This document shows positions 43,781 through 55,200 of a DNA stretch of 56,877 nucleotides, one piece after another. A program made the translations under genes and the position numbers. Origin of the DNA: Chara braunii. Its lineage: Eukaryota > Streptophyta > Charophyceae > Charales > Characeae. The DNA is taken from assembly GCA_003427395.1 (NCBI GenBank), contig BFEA01000260.1, positions 473,312 to 530,188 on the forward strand. The letters are read 5' to 3'. Position 1 is the stretch's first letter. Each line of letters starts with the position of its first letter. The notes below the pieces were generated by a model. That model saw only the letters and a program-made list of their open reading frames with translations, was not told the origin of the DNA and made no database searches.

Positions 43781-44206
43781 CCCCGACACTTTGTCCCGTT
43801 GATGGTCCCCGACACTTTATCCCGTCGGTGGTCCCCGACACTTTATCCCGTCGGTGGTCCCCGACACTCGTCCCGTCAGTGGTCCCCAACACTTGTCCTG
43901 TCGGTGGTTCCCGACACTTTGTCCCGTCGGCGGTCCGCGACACTTTGTCCCGTAGGTGGTCCCCGACACTTTGTCTCGTCGGTGGTCCCCGACACTTTGT
44001 CCCGTTGGTAGTCCCCGACACTCGTCCCGTCGGTGGTCCCCGACACTTGTTCCGTCGATGGTTCCCGACACTTTGTCCCGTCGGCGGTCCCCGACACTTG
44101 TCTCGTCGGTGATCCCCGACACTAGTCCCGTCGGTGGTCCCCGACACTTGTCCCGTCGGTGGTCCCCGACACTTCGTCCCGTAGGTGATCCCTGACACTT
44201 TGTCTC
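43781..44206 (-). repeat. 26-bp minisatellite, about 16-17 units
   Basis: Minus-strand unit AAAGTGTCGGGGACCACCG followed by ACGGGAC, repeated with period about 26 and moderate divergence. The frames across it read only as repeats. The core ACAAAGTGTCGGGGACCAC recurs in the 51-bp array at 54.9 kb and, diverged, in element D at 17.3 and 18.5 kb. Confidence 0.95.
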
Positions 44207-44219
44207 GGATACCATTACC

Positions 44220-44579
44220 ATTATTTTAACTTAGTCTCATGTGGTTCCCGGTGCCCTCCCTCAAGGTGTCCCACGCTCTTTTGGCGTCCACCGCCCTATG
44301 GTGCCCATTTTCCCTTCTCTTCTCTTGGGCCTTGCGCGTGCTGGTTTCTCCTGCCNNNNNNNNNNNNNNNNNNNNNNNNNNNNNNNNNNNNNNNNNNNNN
44401 NNNNNNNNNNNNNNNNNNNNNNNNNNNNNNNNNNNNNNNNNNNNNTATTTTAACTTAGTCTCATGTGGTTCCCGGTGCCCTCCTTCAAGGTGTCCCACGC
44501 TCTTTTGGCGTCCACCGCCCTATGGTGCCCATTTTCCCTTGTCTTCTCTTGGGCCTTGCGCGTGCTGGTTTCTCCTGCC
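44220..44579. other. 90-nt N gap flanked by near-identical copies
   Basis: Ns at 44356-44445. The sequences before (about 44220-44355) and after (44446-44579) are the same roughly 134 bp with two mismatches (CCCTCCC/CCCTCCT and CTTCTCT/CTTGTCT). This is most likely a scaffolding artefact or two haplotypes, but could be a real tandem duplication. Confidence 0.85.
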
Positions 44580-45010
44580 GTGGACCTCCAATCCGTGGTT
44601 TCCGTTAATTGTCGTAGGCGGCCCCCATGTTGGGCCCTTATTTTCTAACATCCTACGGCCACCGGGGCCGTCCACCTCTCGGCTTTCTTATTCTCTTGTC
44701 GTCGCTCGTCGTGCCGCATTTGCGAAGTTAATGGCCCCTTGGCCTTAGTCATGCTGAATTCCAATGACCCTCCTGGCCTCATGCTATGTTGCTATGCGCC
44801 CATGTCCTAGCGCTTACTTGCTTGCTGTCGCCGGTTCTTTCCCCCTGCGGTTATCAACCAAGGGCATCATTCCTCGCGGCGGCCTAGTCCTCTGTCTTTT
44901 CTCTCTCTCTTGCCTCCTTACTCCAGATTTCTCTGTCGTGCACAACTTGGCTATATACAGGCTCTCGAGTGCCGGGATGTTATTCGGGACCCACCGGTCC
45001 GGACACCGAT
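44580..45010 (+). mobile_element. end of element D (second copy)
   Basis: It matches 19.2-19.58 kb in order: a GAATTCCAATGACC block, CATGCTATGTT, TCGTGCACAACTTGGC, TATATAC and TTCGGGACCCACCGGTCC. It abuts a minus-strand LINE at about 45010, as the other copy does at 19585. No coding capacity is seen. Confidence 0.55.
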
Positions 45011-45890
45011 TTCCGCGTTTTGTAGTTTCAGGCTATCTTAGGAATGCAACCCTTCTTGTTATGATTGCCCGTCCATAAATAGGATCTGGCCTTGCGGTTA
45101 AGTGAGTTGATTGAACTATCCGGAATTGTCCAGATAGAAGATATATACCACATCATGGAAAACACTGTGGTATTAAGGACCATCGCTGGACCAAACAACG
45201 ATGTGAACGTGTCCCCCCATCTTCCTAGCTTGTTGATCTATTTTGTCAATATATTTTGGGTCATTTGGGGTGCCAGACCCTCCCTCGTCATCAAAATTCC
45301 AAGGTATTGGGTCAGAGTCTCTGGCGTCTCCCACTTCATAATAGCCTCAGGGCCTTGCGAACCGGGGGCGTCCTCATCCGCCAACCACCAACCTATTGTC
45401 TTCTCCTAGTTAATTCTCATCTCTAAGGCCAATCTGAACACATCCATTGCTCTAACCAGAGCCATGAAAGAGGAGTCAGAGGCCCTGATCAGAACTGTTA
45501 GATCGTCAGCGAACAGGATTGTCGTTGGAAACTTTNCATCCATTGCTCTAACCAGAGCCATGAAAGAGGAGTCAGAGGCCCTGATCAGAACTGTTAGATC
45601 GTCAGCGAACAGGATTGTCGTTGGAAACTTTAAGTGNTGGGTAGAACCCACATTAACCTCTGGAAGTCTGTGGATAGAGAGGTCCTTACGCAAGAAAGAC
45701 GCTATAGCCTCCATCACGAAGAGGAAGATCGATGGGGCCNACGGGTCTCCTTGACGTACTGATNTAGAAATTGGGTAGCATTCGGATAGCAGCCCGTTAA
45801 CTTGCACACATCCCATAGCATCCTTATATAATATGCGTACCCACTTTCTAAAATGAGGACCCACCCCCATCCTTTCTGTATGCTGCACTC
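45010..45890 (-). pseudogene. LINE reverse transcriptase relic (third copy)
   Basis: On the minus strand: MGVGPHFRKWVRILYKDAMG (about 45810-45870), SVRQGDP (about 45750), MEAIASFLRKD, then TTILFADDLTVLIRA containing the catalytic FADD, then MRIN, a TAG stop at about 45404, IGWWLADED, TQYLGILMTREG, RARSYLWTGNHNKKG and PKIA before a stop at about 45025. It is an RT palm and thumb with no endonuclease. It is broken by stops, three isolated Ns (45637, 45740, 45764) and a 95-bp duplication of the FADD segment. Upstream it runs directly into the 90-bp satellite; downstream it joins element D. Confidence 0.88.
45441..45631. other. exact 95-bp duplication around a single N
   Basis: Bases 45441-45535 and 45537-45631 are identical, separated by one N at 45536. 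The duplicated segment encodes the RT FADD region. Perfect identity next to an N in an otherwise decayed LINE points to an assembly artefact. Confidence 0.9.
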
Positions 45891-47490
45891 TCACTTGTGC
45901 GAATTCAGTCTTTTTCTTAATTGGTGATCTACCGTTTATTTTTCCTAGTTGCTCCATAGCTCACATGTGTGTATGTTGCACTCTCACTTGTACAAGTTCA
46001 GTCTTTCCTCACTTGGTGATGTGCCGGTTCTTTCCTAGTTGCTCCATAACTCACATATGTGTATATTGCACTCTCACTTCTGCAAGTTCAGTCTTTCCTC
46101 ACTTGGTGACGTGCCGGTTCCTTCCTAGTCGCTGCATAGCTCACATGTGTGTATGTTGCACTCTCACTTGTGCAAGTTCAGTCTTTCCCCACTTGGTGAT
46201 GTGTTGGTTCCTTCCTAGTTGCTCCATAGCTCACGTGTGTGTATGCTGCACTCTCACTTGTGCAAGTTCAATCTTTCCTCACTTGGTGATGTGCCGGTTC
46301 TTTCCTAGTTACCCCATAGCTCACATGTGTGTATGCTGCACTCTCACTTGTGCAAGTTTAGTCTTTCCTCACGTGGTGATGTGTCGGTTCTTTCCTAGCT
46401 GCTCCATAGCTCATATATGGGTATACTGCACTCTCACTTGTGCAAAATCAGTCTTGTTTCACTTGGTGATATGCCGGTTCTTGCCTTGTTGCTCCATAGC
46501 TTTATTTGCATGTGTAGGAAAGTCCCACTTGTGTTGTCCAATCTTTCTCTCGCTTGGTGATGTGCCGGTTCAAATTTGTTGCTCCATAGCTCTATGTGCA
46601 CGCGTAGGAAAGTCTCACTTGTGTTGTTCAGTCTTTCTCTCACTTGGTGATGTGCCGGTTCAAATCTGTTGCTTCCATAACTCTATGTGTATGTGTAGGA
46701 TAGTGACACTTGTGTTGTTCAGTCTTTCTCTCACTTCGTGATGTGCCGATTCAAATCTGTTGCTTCCATAACTCTGTGCGCATGTGTAGGATAGTCCCAT
46801 TTGTGTTGCTCAGTCTTTCTCTCACTTCGTGATGTGCCGGTTCAAATCTGTTGCTTCCATAGCTCTATGTGCATGTGTAGGGAAGTCTCACTTGTGCCGT
46901 TCAATCGTTCTCTCACTTGGTGATGTGCCGGTTCAGATCTGTTGCTCCCATAGCTCTATGTGCATGTCTAGGATAATCCCACTTGTGTTATTCATTATTT
47001 CTCTCACTTGGTGATGTGCCGGTTCAAACGTGTTGCTTTCATAGCTATATGTGCATGTGTAGGATAGTCACACTTCTGCTGTTCAATCTTTCTCTCACTT
47101 GGTGACGTGCCGGTTCAAATCTGTTGTTCCCATAGCTCTATGTGCATGTATAGGATAGTCACACTTGTGCGGTTCAGTCTTTGTCTCGCTTGGTGATGTG
47201 CCGGATCAGACCTGTTGCTTCCATGACTCTATGTGCATACGTATGCTAGTCATACTTATGCTGCTCAATCTTTCTATCGCTTGGTGATTGGCCGGATCAG
47301 CCTGTTGCTTCCACAACCCCATGTGCATGAGTAGGATAGTGCATTGTGTGCTGTTCAGTTCTTATCTCGCTTGATGATGTACCGGATCAGACCCTGCTCC
47401 CTCCATAGCTCTATGTGCGTGTGTAAGCCAGTTGTTACACTTATGCTGTTCAGTCTTTCTCTCACCTAATGATGTACTAGTTCAGATCTT
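45885..47490 (+). repeat. 90-bp satellite, about 18 units
   Basis: Tandem units of 89-93 bp anchored on TTGGTGATGTGCCGGTTC, seen near 45933 (diverged), 46029, 46113, 46207, 46290, 46380, 46470, 46562, 46652, 46744, 46832, 46925, 47016, 47108, 47200, 47288, 47379 and 47472. The first units (to about 46480) carry TAGTTGCTCCATAGCTCAC and TGCACTCTCACTTG; later ones carry GTTGCTTCCATAGCTC and TGTAGGATAGT, so there are two subfamilies with decay to the right. Because 90 is divisible by three, a 258-codon frame stays open over 45965-46741 with a 30-residue repeat. I regard it as a by-product. Confidence 0.95.
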
Positions 47491-47541
47491 GAACGGGGGA
47501 CGGTAGGTTAAATCCTTATAAGGCTTGATTAGGCTTTGGTT

Positions 47542-47542
47542 C

Positions 47543-47628
<86 letters not shown>
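47542..47628. repeat. compound C/CT/CA microsatellite
   Basis: C12, then (CT)n, then (CA)n up to 47628. Confidence 0.97.
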
Positions 47629-47629
<1 letters not shown>

Positions 47630-49430
47630 CCGTTCCTCTATTTTCGTCCTTTGGTCCTCTTTCCTCTACCCCTCCCATAACCTAAGTCTAAACCTTGTTC
47701 TTTTCCCACCTGGCATGCAACTAACCTCTCCCTCTCACTTGTCACATTGTCAGGGGACGAACGGTGAAAGGAAGTTGACCTCACTTGGTGGAGAAAGAGG
47801 GCAAAGGAAGGACTGTCGGTCCCTTGTGCCAACAAGAAGGAAAGGAAGGGAACACTTGAGAACGGTAAGCGGAAAACGCTGTGAGATTAGAAGCAGGCTA
47901 GTTCAAAGAGGACTAAGGAAAGAGGTTGTTGATTGAGAAGAGAGGTCAGTTGACTCAACCAGAACCCCGACTGCATAACTAAAGGGAAAGGATGGATTGA
48001 TTGAGCAGAAGAAAGGAAATGGGAGGAAGCCAAGAGCAAAGAAAGGAAATTAGGCATGTGGGAAGGGCTATATGTTGACCCCGATGAGGGATTGTATCAG
48101 GTTTTGCCTTGGCGTTCGACTGTGCAGATGAGTAGCATTGGGATGTTTTGGGCGGGACTGGGCCGATAGGTCAAGCGGCAAAAAAAATGGGAAGGCGCAC
48201 AGGGTCAAGGGGCCCTTAGTATAAACTCTACCTATGAATGAGGCCTTGGTGCATGACGCTTTGAGTGTGGACTAAGTGGGGAATGAAGTCTTAAATGGTT
48301 GGAATGTGAAGCAACCCTTTGTATGCGGATGGAGGCCCGAAAAGACTAAGGGCAGGCACCAAGGCTATGAATGGAAGGTGTGGATCACGCAAATGCATAG
48401 GGGCAAAGGGGGAAGACGGCACCGCCGCACCCCGATGATGCCATAGGACTATTGTGTAGGGAAATAGTGCGTGGCCTAAGGATGACGCTTAGCCTGCGCA
48501 CCAAGGAAGAAAACTCTCAAAGAACCCCTGGACTGCTTGAGTATTAGAAGGAGCAATTGCTCGCGAACACAACCAAAAATCAAAAAAATTACGCTTCTGA
48601 AAAGATCAGCGAGACTACCATCCGGCGTGAGGGCTGAGCTACATCCCCAATGTGAAAGCTCTTTCGCTTGATGACCCACCCCCATCCATCTCAAAGCATT
48701 AGGTGGGGGTGACCCCGTGACAAATGGCCCGCGCCGTGAGCATAAGCGAGGGCGAGCTGAGCCAACTGGGACCCGCAGTGGGGTCGACACAGGCTCGAAA
48801 GTCTAACGGGGGTTTGGCCCTACACCAGCGTTGCACTTTGGTGTTGGAGTTAGACCCTCCTACATCATAGGACACTAAAGGTTGCCCATGTGCATGGGCA
48901 TGGTATTGTTTGTCCTGTTGGGGTTCTTCTGGGTCTCTTTCCTACTCCTCTGAAGTCTTGGTTGTGTGCATTGGTGTGCAAACTGCTTACTAACAAATGG
49001 ACGTAGAGATGAAGTATCTTGCTTGGAATGCGATATTTTTCTACAGTGCTTTGTCTTTTTATTCTCAATGGATGTAGTATGTAGGTTCTTTCTTGAAGTT
49101 GAAATTCGCTTTTCAGTACGGTAGAGGAAGAAAGTAGGACCTTGCGGTACTCTTCTTGCTTGGCACTTGGTCGCAACCTACATGGGACCCATTGGGACTC
49201 AGTGGGACCAAGCCCAAACAATAAAGCCCCCTTGGACTTAAATCTGTTAACGCAGTGCCACTCTCTTTTCTATCTGGAATTCGTTGCTCTTCTTTTTTAA
49301 ATCCAACGCTTAACGTGCGCCCATACTTGCGGCGCACTTCAGCCGTGCGCTGTGCAGTTTGTTGCGCTATGCACAAATTAGTGATGTGGCGCAGATGTGT
49401 TTTTTTTTTTTAACGGGTGTGTGTATACAA
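47630..49430. other. no recognisable gene
   Basis: About 1.8 kb without recognisable coding sequence, repeat or element end. Could be the untranslated or LTR part of the Gypsy element further right, but I found no matching second copy within the window. Confidence 0.45.
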
Positions 49431-49431
49431 G

Positions 49432-49433
<2 letters not shown>

Positions 49434-49484
<51 letters not shown>
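49434..49484. repeat. GA microsatellite
   Basis: About 50 bp of (GA)n. An A-rich, GAGAAAA-type stretch follows at 49845-49925. No gene recognised between 49490 and 50450. Confidence 0.97.
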
Positions 49485-49486
<2 letters not shown>

Positions 49487-50458
49487 ACGGATTCCCTTAA
49501 CACGGCTCAGACGGCTCATGCGACCTATCTGAAGGGTCCTCGCAGGTAACGCAAACCCTCCACAAAAATCGAGGCATGCAGTGAATATGATGTAGAGCAC
49601 GAGCTGGCCGAATATATACTGAGGACTCGAATTCATGTTTGTGTTTCAGCAGTTATGGGCTGCTCACATAGCTAGGCCCTATTGATCTCTGCACGTGACT
49701 CTTAGGGCTTGGCTGCACCACTCACGAAATGTGCAAAATTAGAATAAATCTTCTACAGAACGTGGAATAATACGCCACCATATGTTCTGCCTTTTGTGCA
49801 TTTGGTGAGTAGAGGCCCTTAGGGCCACTGCACGTATTCCTAAGAAAAGAAAAATGAGAAAATAAAAGAAAGACGAGAAAACAAAAGAAAAACGAGAGAA
49901 AAAAAAAAAAACGAGAAAAAAAAAGAAATAGTGACCCATAACCGAGATGCACAAACTTGAATTCGAATCCAGACTATATATTCTTTGCCCACGCTCAAGA
50001 AGCAAAAGTTTGAAGTGCACCTCTGCTCCACGTGGGGTCCTAGCTAATACAGTATAGGGATCCTTCGAAAAAGAGGTTGGACACAATTAGGGCATGAATA
50101 CTCACATGCATAGATATGTGCCGACAATTGTGGGGTATGGCGTGGCCCCGACTTTTCTCCCACTTGCTTTCTGATTTTTACAAGCGAGGGGAATGTTTCA
50201 GGACTTGCAACAGGTGCAGATTTTGTTGCCGCTAGCACTTGTTGCGCTTAAGTTCATCGAGTAGGGTCCTTACTCTAGTTGCAACATGCGGGTCTTTGTA
50301 TTGCGCTAATAGTATCTCTTCGAGAACGGCAGTCGGGGTGACTTTAACTCATCCCGTTAAATCGATCTTGGGATACCTAACTTGCATAGCTTGAACTTCT
50401 AGGAAACCCCTTACGACAGCCGTAACGTTCGTCCCTAAGGTCAAGGACTGATTACTCT

Positions 50459-51280
50459 TTGAGTGCCCTCCACCTGAAAGTAAGCTCTCATGGAGTTAAT
50501 CTAGGACTCGCCATCTTCCTTTCCATCATATTTGGACGGTATCATTATCACCTTTCTGTCCATGTATGTACTGCTATAGCTGGGACCAGCTATTGCTGGA
50601 TACGTACTCAGGGCTGCGACAGTTGCAAAATTTCCCGCATCATGCACAAATTAGAATTACATGTCGGCAAACTCTTTGCGACACCAGGATTGGAACTGAC
50701 AACGCAATCGTGCTTGGATGTTGTTAAGGGTACGGTTCCCACCCATTTCACCAATCACCTAGGCAAAAGTTTCTTTGGATACATTGACTGGTTTTCCTTG
50801 ATGAAGGATGTACTCAGTGTAGAGGTTGGAGACCTTACCACAACAAGCAACAAAAAAAACCTTATGTTCGTGGACAGTTTCGCAGCAGCAATCGTCTTGC
50901 TGCGCTTGACTTGCTGGAGGTGGAAGGGGAGGCCGAAGCAGATGACCCCACTCGTGGCGACAACCAAAAACAAGACACTGATACAACCTACTCTTCGACC
51001 CAAGAATCCGAGATTAATAACGAAGATGAAAAATTCAGTGCCTTAAAAAGGACTGCCATACTAAGGGAAACCAAAACCGGAATTCAATAAGGACCTTTGT
51101 CGCACTCCCTAAGGGAGTAAAAATCCCAACCAATCCGGAGGACGCAAGTACTAAGCCTTGGGTAAACCTCCGGATCAGTGAGGCTGAATGGAAGGCTAGG
51201 ATAAAGAAAGGAGGTTGCTTGCATTGCAAAAAAACAAATCATAAGGTCCAAGGATGCATTAGGTTGCAGGAAAACCTGGA
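50459..51280 (+). pseudogene. Gypsy gag relic with zinc knuckle
   Basis: The open frame from 50459 reads through a plausible Gag segment (HKLELHVGKLFATPG, THFTNHLGKSFFGYIDW) to a stop at about 51046. In another frame, WKARIKKGGCLHCKKTNHKV is followed by a complete CCHC zinc knuckle (C-x2-C-x4-H-x4-C, 51216-51257). The knuckle binds element RNA during packaging. At least one frameshift separates the two parts. The same element continues with protease, RT, RNase H and integrase to 54510. Confidence 0.75.
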
Positions 51281-51775
51281 TTGGGTGTAGAGGGTTCATC
51301 ATCACACTCTACAACAAGGAAGTTTAAACCGGTCAGTGATAGTTCTCCAAAGGAACATGTCACGGACCGACAGTACTCCCTTGAAGCCCCATCGTCTGAT
51401 GATTCCAAGGCTAGTGAATGTCATGTTTTGTATGTTCAGCCTTGGGAGGAGTCAGAGAAGGTCGACTTTCACTATCACCTAGAGCATTGGGCTGAGATGA
51501 AAAAACAACGTTCGCAAGGGACATTGAAGTTAATCTTCTTCAAACTTCTCATTAACCACCGGTATCTCCGTGTCTTAATCGATTGTGGTGCCACGACTAC
51601 TTTCATGTCACCGCACGGGATACACAAAGTGGGCTTGGGAATGAAGCAAGTGGCTTTGCAGAGCCCTTGCCGGCAACGAAAAGATTGTCTTATCTACGCA
51701 TGCAGTCAAAGGTGTGCACACTATCTTTGGCAAATAAAAAACTATCACACACGCATTGAACCTCTATGTCCTTGA
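51281..51775 (+). pseudogene. Gypsy aspartic protease relic
   Basis: Residues about 95-115 of this frame (YLRVLIDCGATTTFMSPHG) contain the retroviral-type protease active site, here DCGA at 51581-51592 where DSGA or DTGA is usual. A Ser/Lys-rich linker precedes it, as in Ty3/Gypsy polyproteins. The frame stops at 51775, and the protease-RT linker (to about 52280) is broken. The protease would cleave the Gag-Pol polyprotein. Confidence 0.8.
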
Positions 51776-52277
51776 CAACTGTCCCTTCAACGCAGTCCTC
51801 TGTTTGGGCTGATTGCAGTCCCAATGCGAATGGACCAAGTAAAAGAAACCGCTTTTCATGGTCAAGGATGCATAAGGGAACGAGCGTCCCGTCCTCTTGG
51901 ATTAGAAGCTTGACTCCCCGGTGACCTTTCTTAATGCCATGCAAATTTGCAAGAAGTGGCGCAAGCATAAGGAGGATGAATAGATGTATGTTGCCTTTGT
52001 TCGTCCTACTCACGTACCTTCTACTTTTGCGGCTAGTAATAATTCTACTTTGCATCATAAATCTACTTTTATCCTTACACCTACGTCTATTCCAAATGAG
52101 TCTACTTCAAATTTCAGTTGCCTTCACTAAGAATTCGCGACCTGATTTAAGTGATCATTTTTCTGATCCCCCACCCTCGCCGATCCCAACAAGCATCCAA
52201 AACCTACTCGACCGATTTCTTGAAGTTCTGGCCGAACCCCGTGGAGTACCCACGCAACGGTCTCACACATAATTGCG

Positions 52278-52840
52278 TTGGTCGAAGGTGTTGTTCCTCT
52301 AAAGGGCTATGTATATCATATGGGATCCGACGAGTTGGAGGAACTCCGAAAACAGATTGATGAGATGATCGACATGGGATGGAATAAACCTAGTGAATCT
52401 GAATTTGGTGAACCCGTTTTGTTTGTCTCAAAAAAAGGAGGCAGACTCCGTATATGTATTGATTATCGCGATCGACATCGTCATGCATAAATGATTTGCT
52501 TGATGCCGAAGGTGGGTGCAATGTCTTCTCCAAGATCGATCTGAAGTCTTGATACCACCAAATTGAAGTCGATTCTGTAGACCAGCACAAAACTGTGTTC
52601 AATACACGCGACGGACTTTACGAATTTACCATAATGCCCTTCAGTCTCACGAACACACCGACCACCTTTCAAAGCCTTATGGATAAGGTCCTCCGCAAAC
52701 ATATTAGTCGGTTTGTGGTTGTGTATCTCGATGATATTATGATTTTCAGCAAATCAATCGAGGAATATATGAAGCACCTTCAGGAAGTGTTCACCATCCT
52801 CAAGAAAACGCAACTCCATCAACTTACAGAACTCTGAGTT
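52278..52840 (+). pseudogene. Gypsy reverse transcriptase relic
   Basis: RT begins GYVYHMGSDELEELRKQIDE and FGEPVLFVSKKGG with RICIDYRD (52440-52470), a stop at about 52488, a shifted segment (FSKIDLKS), then TRDGLYEFTIMPFSLTN and the catalytic VVVYLDDIMIFSKS (YLDD at 52724-52735). These are Ty3/Gypsy hallmarks in the usual order. Stops and frameshifts near 52490, 52550 and 52835 inactivate it. A thumb-like part (IYLGHPLSA, EVIRKWPQPVNVRELR) continues to about 53040. Confidence 0.93.
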
Positions 52841-53040
52841 TGGGAGGGATGACATCATCTATCTTGGACACCCGTTGTCTGCTGCAAGCCTTGAGCCTAA
52901 GGCAACCAAGGTTGAGGTCATACGCAAGTGGCCTCAACCCGTGAACGTCCGCGAATTGCGTTTTTTTCCTTGGTCTTGCATCATACTATCGTTCGTGCCC
53001 CGACTTTCTATTTTTGCTCGCTCGTTGTCCAAATTATCAA

Positions 53041-53605
53041 GCAAGAATGTATCTTACACGTAGAATGCAATATGTGAGACTGCTTTTCAAGCCTTGAAAG
53101 AGGTCTGGGTAAGTTATCATGTACTCCGCATTGCAGATTCCAAACTCATATTCGTAGTCATTACGGATGCGAGCCAATATGGGATTGGCGCAGTGCTCCA
53201 ACAAAACGACGGTGATGGCTTGCGGCCGCTCGAGTACTACAACAAAAGCATGCCCAACAAAAAGGTAGTTACTTCCACCTACATGTGCAAGGCATTGAAT
53301 CATTGGAAGCACTATCTTTTGGGACGTCGTTTCAAGGTCTTCTAAGATCATGAGACCTTGAAATGGATCAAGGAACAAACCATCTTGTTCCCTACGTTGA
53401 CTCGCTGGTTCCATGGGATTTATATTTTTTCTATTTTGAACTGAAACACGGAAAGGGTTGTTATAATCGAGTTGATGATGCATTGTCTCGCCACTCCGAG
53501 TACATGACTTGCCTTGTAAATACCTACAACCTCCGAAAAAAACTGAAGGGGGAACTCGTGAAGCAAACTGCCAAGGACCCGGACCTTAGCCCGATCCTTG
53601 AGTAG
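53041..53605 (+). pseudogene. Gypsy RNase H relic
   Basis: FVVITDASQYGIGAVLQQND (catalytic D of TDAS, about 53160) and LNHWKHYLLGRRFKVF are visible, then after a stop DHETLKWIKEQ, and in the next frame GCYNRVDDALSRHSEYM, the NVADALSR-type end of the domain. The glutamate-bearing ELLAIV-type block is shortened. Stops lie at 53344 and 53603. RNase H removes template RNA during reverse transcription; this copy cannot make a continuous protein. Confidence 0.88.
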
Positions 53606-54510
53606 GACTGGTCTTCCGATGCTATGGAATGAATGACTGTTTGTGTGTACCCAACCATGAGCCTCTCCTCACACACTTCTCATGCTTGGCTCACAGTCAG
53701 AGTGGACACTTCGACATGGCAAAAACTTACGGAAACCTATTACGACAGTTTAATTGGCCTAATATGAAAGGATCTGCTGAAACGTTTGTGGCCGAGTGTC
53801 AAGTCTGTCAACGAATCAAACCATCAAGGCAAAAGCCCATGGGGCTGCTTAGACCTCTTCCTATTCCCGACGGTCCTGGGGAGTCAGTCTTTATCGACTT
53901 CACGAACATCGAAAAGATAACTAAGAACGGTTACTCCCAAGTGATGATGATTGTTGATCGTTTTTTCCCCAAATTTCTAAATCTGATTTCATTGCCACCT
54001 CATGCCCCAACTGATGTTGTGATCCGTCAGTTCCACCAGAAGTACATTATTCTGCAGTTTGGACCCCCGAAAACCCTTGTGAGTGATCAGGAGCCGGACT
54101 TCATAAGTATTGAATGAAAGAACTTCACGTCCCAACTCCCTAGCCTCAAACTGAGCATGACATCTGACCGACATCCCGAAGCCAACAGTTTGGATGAGGA
54201 GATCAACCAGACCGTGTTCCAACTTCTTCGTGTTTTAATCATTCTGGATAAGGAAATGTGGGATGAAGAACTGTATTCAATCAAGAGGTTGTACAACAAC
54301 TCCATTCATTCTTCCACCGGCATGACGCCAAACAAGTTACATTACGGTTGGAAGATTCATAATCCTCTCTACTACTTATTCCCTGAACAGCCGGTGTCGG
54401 AACTGGTGAGTCCCGAATCATTTCCCGTCACTCGAGAGACTGTATATGACCAATTTGTGCACGACAGAGAAAACCGGAGGCAGGAATGCTGGAAAAGAGC
54501 GGAAGCATGA
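53606..54510 (+). pseudogene. Gypsy integrase relic
   Basis: The zinc-binding HHCC domain is readable: AHSQSGHFDMAKTYGNLLR, then CQVCQRIK. The catalytic core follows: ESVFIDFTNI (first D), FGPPKTLVSDQEPDF (second D), a stop at about 54115, then MTSDRHPEANSLDEEINQT with the likely catalytic E, and a C-terminal part (YNNSIHSSTGMTPNKLHYG) to 54510. The order after RNase H identifies Ty3/Gypsy. No chromodomain was recognised after the core. The region downstream is GC-rich repeat. Confidence 0.93.
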
Positions 54511-54897
54511 GCACGGACAGTAGGAAGCCAGAGGCTGCCCAGAGTCGTTGGGGCCACCAAACTAGAAAGGGGTTGTCTAAGCAGGAAGGGGCAAAAAGAC
54601 TGTGAGAGAACAACAGGGGCGACTATTTCCCCAAGAACGGAGAAGGGTCGCCGGGAAGTCGATAGTAGCATAGGAGATGCGCAGCAAGGGAAGGAAGGAA
54701 GTGGGAAGGGACAGGGCTTAAGGCGCTGACGCGATGCAGTGGTAGGAGGGTCATGGAGACAGCAGGGTAGGTGAGAGCCGGCACCCGGAACGGAATAACA
54801 TGCGGGACGCAATAGGAGCTGGGGGCGGAGGTCGCTGTAAGGCGGAAGGACGACAGGAACACATAGGAAAGACGTGGTACAGGGGGGGCAGGAGTGC

Positions 54898-55200
54898 CGG
54901 GGACCACATGGGATCGAAGGACGGGGCAGTACCAACAGGACAAAGTGTCGGGGACCACATGGGATCGAAGGACGGGGCGGTACCAACAGGACAAAGTGTC
55001 GGGGACCACGCGGGACCAGGGGACGGCGTGGTGCCGGCAGGGCAAAGTACCGGGAACCGCGTGAGACCAAGGGAAAAACGTAATGCAGGGGGAGCGAAGT
55101 GCCAGGGACCACGGGGGCCCAGACAAAATGGCAGCACCAGCGGGACCACTAGCAAGACGAGTATCGACGGTATAAAGTGTCGGGAGCCGCCAGCGGGGGC
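54898..55200 (+). repeat. 51-bp G-rich minisatellite, about 5-6 units
   Basis: The first two units are nearly identical (GTCGGGGACCACATGGGATC, GAAGGACGGGGC, GTACCAACAGGACAAAGT), and later units diverge. The core ACAAAGTGTCGGGGACCAC is the same as in the 26-bp array at 43.8 kb (there on the minus strand), so the longer unit looks like the shorter one plus about 25 bp. Confidence 0.9.

Noticed and set aside
43756-44221. Long Gly/Thr/Asp- or Pro/Ser-rich repeat frames
   Set aside because: They follow the 26-bp minisatellite in several frames and both strands equally.
45965-46741. 258-codon Cys/Ser-rich plus-strand frame
   Set aside because: It is the translation of a 90-bp satellite whose period is divisible by three; no start context or domain.
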